From contig NZ_PHUL01000001.1 of NCBI RefSeq assembly GCF_002813425.1, positions 1,342,001 to 1,406,000 on the forward strand: a DNA stretch of 64,000 bases. Direction: 5' to 3'. The DNA is from Cellulophaga sp. RHA19. GTDB lineage: Bacteria; Bacteroidota; Bacteroidia; Flavobacteriales; Flavobacteriaceae. A program made the translations under genes and the position numbers. This document shows, one piece after another, positions 62,090-64,000 of the stretch. Position 1 is the first letter of the stretch; each line of letters begins with the position of its first letter. The notes under the pieces were generated by a model. The model was not told the DNA's origin, made no database searches, and worked only from the letters and a program-made list of their open reading frames with translations.

Positions 62090-62265
62090 TAATTGTATTT
62101 TGTATAAACGTAGCGTGTAAAAAGACACTCATAAGGGTAGCAGAAAAGAAAATAGGATTAATAATGTAATCTTCTTCATAATTGTGTAAAACCACCTAAT
62201 AACCTCAATGTATTACGTTTATTCTTCTCATATGCTATAAACACACGCACTTAGATTTTTAAGCT
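62090..62265 (-). repeat. Decayed cassette: type 1 left arm and type 2 palindrome relics
   Basis: The bases TGTATAAACGTAGCGTGTAA and AAAGACACT match the left arm of type 1 sites at 14143 and 45160. The bases AATTGTGTAAAACCACCTAA and ATTACGTTTATTC match the type 2 repeat. The order is scrambled relative to intact sites. The rest of the 386-bp gap holds only the terminator of pckA. Confidence 0.6.
62129..62179 (-). pseudogene. Remnant of a cassette gene: signal peptide only
   Basis: An ATG next to the relic repeat opens a frame of 16 codons reading MKKITLLILFSFLLPL and stop, a typical signal peptide cut before any mature protein. The rest of the cassette gene has been deleted up to a repeat arm. 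Confidence 0.55.
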
Positions 62266-62346
62266 TTATTCACTTCACAAATGCAAATAAATGTAAAAGT
62301 TCTTTTTTTTTGTTATAGTTGATAAAACGTACATTTTTAAAAACAA

Positions 62347-62378
62347 AAAATCCAGAGAAGCTAGCTCCTCTGGATTTT
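62347..62378 (-). terminator. Intrinsic terminator after pckA
   Basis: A perfect 11-bp stem (AAAATCCAGAG and CTCTGGATTTT) with a 10-base loop is followed on the minus strand by TTTTTTGTTTTT. It lies about 40 bp past the pckA stop. Confidence 0.93.
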
Positions 62379-62419
62379 GTAATTAAAATTATTAAGCTGT
62401 ACTAAGTACAGTGTTATGC

Positions 62420-64000
62420 TTAAAAGGCGTAGCGTTGTGGGCCACCTCTTCTAATTTCTTCATTAGCGTAAGACTCAAACTTGGCAAAGTTTTCGCGGAA
62501 CGCGTTAGACAATTTAAAAGCAGTTTTGTAGTATGCTTCATCATCATTCCAAGTTGTTCTTGGGCTAAGTACCTCTGTAGGTACACCTGGGCACTCTCTT
62601 GGTTGTGCAACACCAAATACAGAGTGTATGTGGTATTTATCATAAGAGTATAAACCTAAATCGCCATTTAATACAGCATTAATCATAGCACGTGTGTACT
62701 TCAATTTCATACGTGTACCAACACCGTAAGGTCCGCCTGTCCAGCCAGTGTTAACCAACCATACATTAACCCCAGCTTCTTGCATTTTTGCACTTAGCAT
62801 TTCTGCATATTTAGTTGGGTGTAATGGCATAAAAGGTGCGCCAAAACAAGCAGAAAAAGATGGTACCGGCTCTACAACACCAGCTTCTGTACCTGCAACT
62901 TTAGCAGTGTAACCAGATATAAAGTGGTAAGCAGCTTGTGCAGGAGTTAGTTTAGATATTGGAGGCAGTACACCAAATGCATCTGCTGTTAAAAAGAATA
63001 TATTTTTAGGGTTAGTACCTATAGATGGTTCTTGTATGTTCTCTATATTATAAATAGGGTAACTAACTCTTGTGTTTTGTGTAATAGAAGTGTTTGCAAA
63101 ATCTACAACACCTTTATCATCCATTACAATGTTTTCTAAAATGGCACCTTTTTTAATTGCACCAAAAATTTCTGGTTCGTTTTCTGCAGATAGGTTAATT
63201 ACTTTAGCGTAACAACCACCTTCAAAATTAAAAACAGAATTTTCGTTTGTCCAACCGTGCTCATCGTCACCAATTAATTTTCTGTTAGGATCTGCAGACA
63301 GGGTAGTTTTACCTGTACCAGATAAGCCAAAGAAAATAGCAGTGTCACCATCTTTACCAACGTTTGCAGAACAGTGCATAGGCAATGTGTCTTTGTAAAC
63401 AGGTAAAATAAAGTTTAACGCAGAAAAAATACCTTTTTTAATTTCTCCTGTGTAACCAGTACCACCAATTAAAGCAATTTTTCTTGTAAAGTTTAAAATT
63501 GCAAAATTGTGTTGGCGTGTACCATCTACTTCTGGGTCTGCCATAAAACCAGGGGCATTAACAACAGTCCATTCTGGATCAAAGCCATTTAGCTCTTCTA
63601 CAGTTGGTCTTAAAAACATGTTGTAAGCAAACATATTAGACCAAGGGTACTCGTTAATAACTCTAATGTTTAACTTGTAATCTTTATCAGCGCATGCGTA
63701 AGCATCTCTAACATAAAGTTCTTTTTCGTTTAGATAATCAATCACTTTGTCATAAAGTGCATCAAATTTATCTGGTGCAAAAGGAATGTTAATATCTCCC
63801 CACCAAACTTTGTCAGCAGTTACATCATCCTTTACAATAAATCTATCCATAGGAGATCTACCTGTAAATTCGCCAGTATTAATTGCTAAAGCTCCAGAAG
63901 AGGCTTCTTTACCCATATCTTTTTCCAAAGTTATTTTGTGCAATTCTGACGGAGATAATTGATAATTAATGTCAGTGCTTGTAATACCATATTCCTCCAA
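62420..64000 (-). CDS. pckA: ATP-dependent phosphoenolpyruvate carboxykinase (5' end cut)
   Basis: At least 526 residues are present. The gene runs off the window edge; the first codon here is TTG for a residue just before EEYGI, and other family members begin some 10 residues earlier. The family motifs are clear: TGRSPMDRF, the P-loop GLSGTGKTT, the metal site LIGDDEHGW, and RTRV-like NTRVSYPIYNI. It converts oxaloacetate and ATP to phosphoenolpyruvate and CO2 at the start of gluconeogenesis. A strong terminator follows it. Confidence 0.98.
   Translation of the reverse strand: MEEYGITSTDINYQLSPSELHKITLEKDMGKEASSGALAINTGEFTGRSPMDRFIVKDDVTADKVWWGDINIPFAPDKFDALYDKVIDYLNEKELYVRDAYACADKDYKLNIRVINEYPWSNMFAYNMFLRPTVEELNGFDPEWTVVNAPGFMADPEVDGTRQHNFAILNFTRKIALIGGTGYTGEIKKGIFSALNFILPVYKDTLPMHCSANVGKDGDTAIFFGLSGTGKTTLSADPNRKLIGDDEHGWTNENSVFNFEGGCYAKVINLSAENEPEIFGAIKKGAILENIVMDDKGVVDFANTSITQNTRVSYPIYNIENIQEPSIGTNPKNIFFLTADAFGVLPPISKLTPAQAAYHFISGYTAKVAGTEAGVVEPVPSFSACFGAPFMPLHPTKYAEMLSAKMQEAGVNVWLVNTGWTGGPYGVGTRMKLKYTRAMINAVLNGDLGLYSYDKYHIHSVFGVAQPRECPGVPTEVLSPRTTWNDDEAYYKTAFKLSNAFRENFAKFESYANEEIRRGGPQRYAF

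Overview
The window comes from an AT-rich member of the Bacteroidetes, most likely a marine Flavobacteriaceae. Indicators are a type IX secretion sorting domain on a 1003-residue cellulase-like protein, many Bacteroidetes-style lipoproteins, WG-repeat and DUF families common in that group, and very low GC. I cannot name the genus from sequence alone.

Layout. (1) 1-7.9 kb: chromosomal genes, mostly exported SH3/WG-repeat proteins and lipoproteins, nearly all on the minus strand. (2) 7.95-14.95 kb: the left part of a gene-cassette array. (3) 15-24.6 kb: a block of ordinary genes without cassette repeats: GH5/beta-helix T9SS protein, membrane proteins, a DUF5018-like lipoprotein, a DUF3817 protein and an AraC regulator. 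(4) 24.95-52.1 kb: the long part of the cassette array, about 22 cassettes. (5) 52.1-64 kb: chromosomal genes again (topB, a CPBP protease, small exported proteins, DUF998, pckA), with decayed cassette relics at about 60.75 and 62.1 kb.

The array is the main feature. Every array gene is on the minus strand. Each gene or gene pair is bounded by a short inverted repeat private to that cassette, for example GTTGTATAGC on one side and GCTATACAAC on the other. Twelve of about 28 cassettes match perfectly over 10 bp. Between cassettes lie long imperfect palindromes whose arms covary. This is the architecture of an integron cassette array (R'' and R' boxes, attC hairpins), but no integrase gene is present here, so it resembles a CALIN (attC cluster lacking an integrase). 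Two repeat classes occur: type 1 (about 115-205 bp) and type 2 (an 80-bp palindrome plus a conserved 130-bp block that could carry a promoter).

Cargo is typical of accessory defence and conflict genes: a two-reverse-transcriptase system that looks like DRT3 with a candidate structured ncRNA carrying an ACACACACA tract; a HEPN-type pair; an ADP-ribosylglycohydrolase; barstar; Imm22-, DUF2185- and SUFU-type immunity-like proteins; DUF4253; S41 peptidases; and many small lipoproteins. An IS110-family element sits exactly in an attC-like site, and fragments of two more copies lie in other repeats. Its 5' noncoding region folds like a bridge RNA, with guide segments matching the attC core and the element's own ends.
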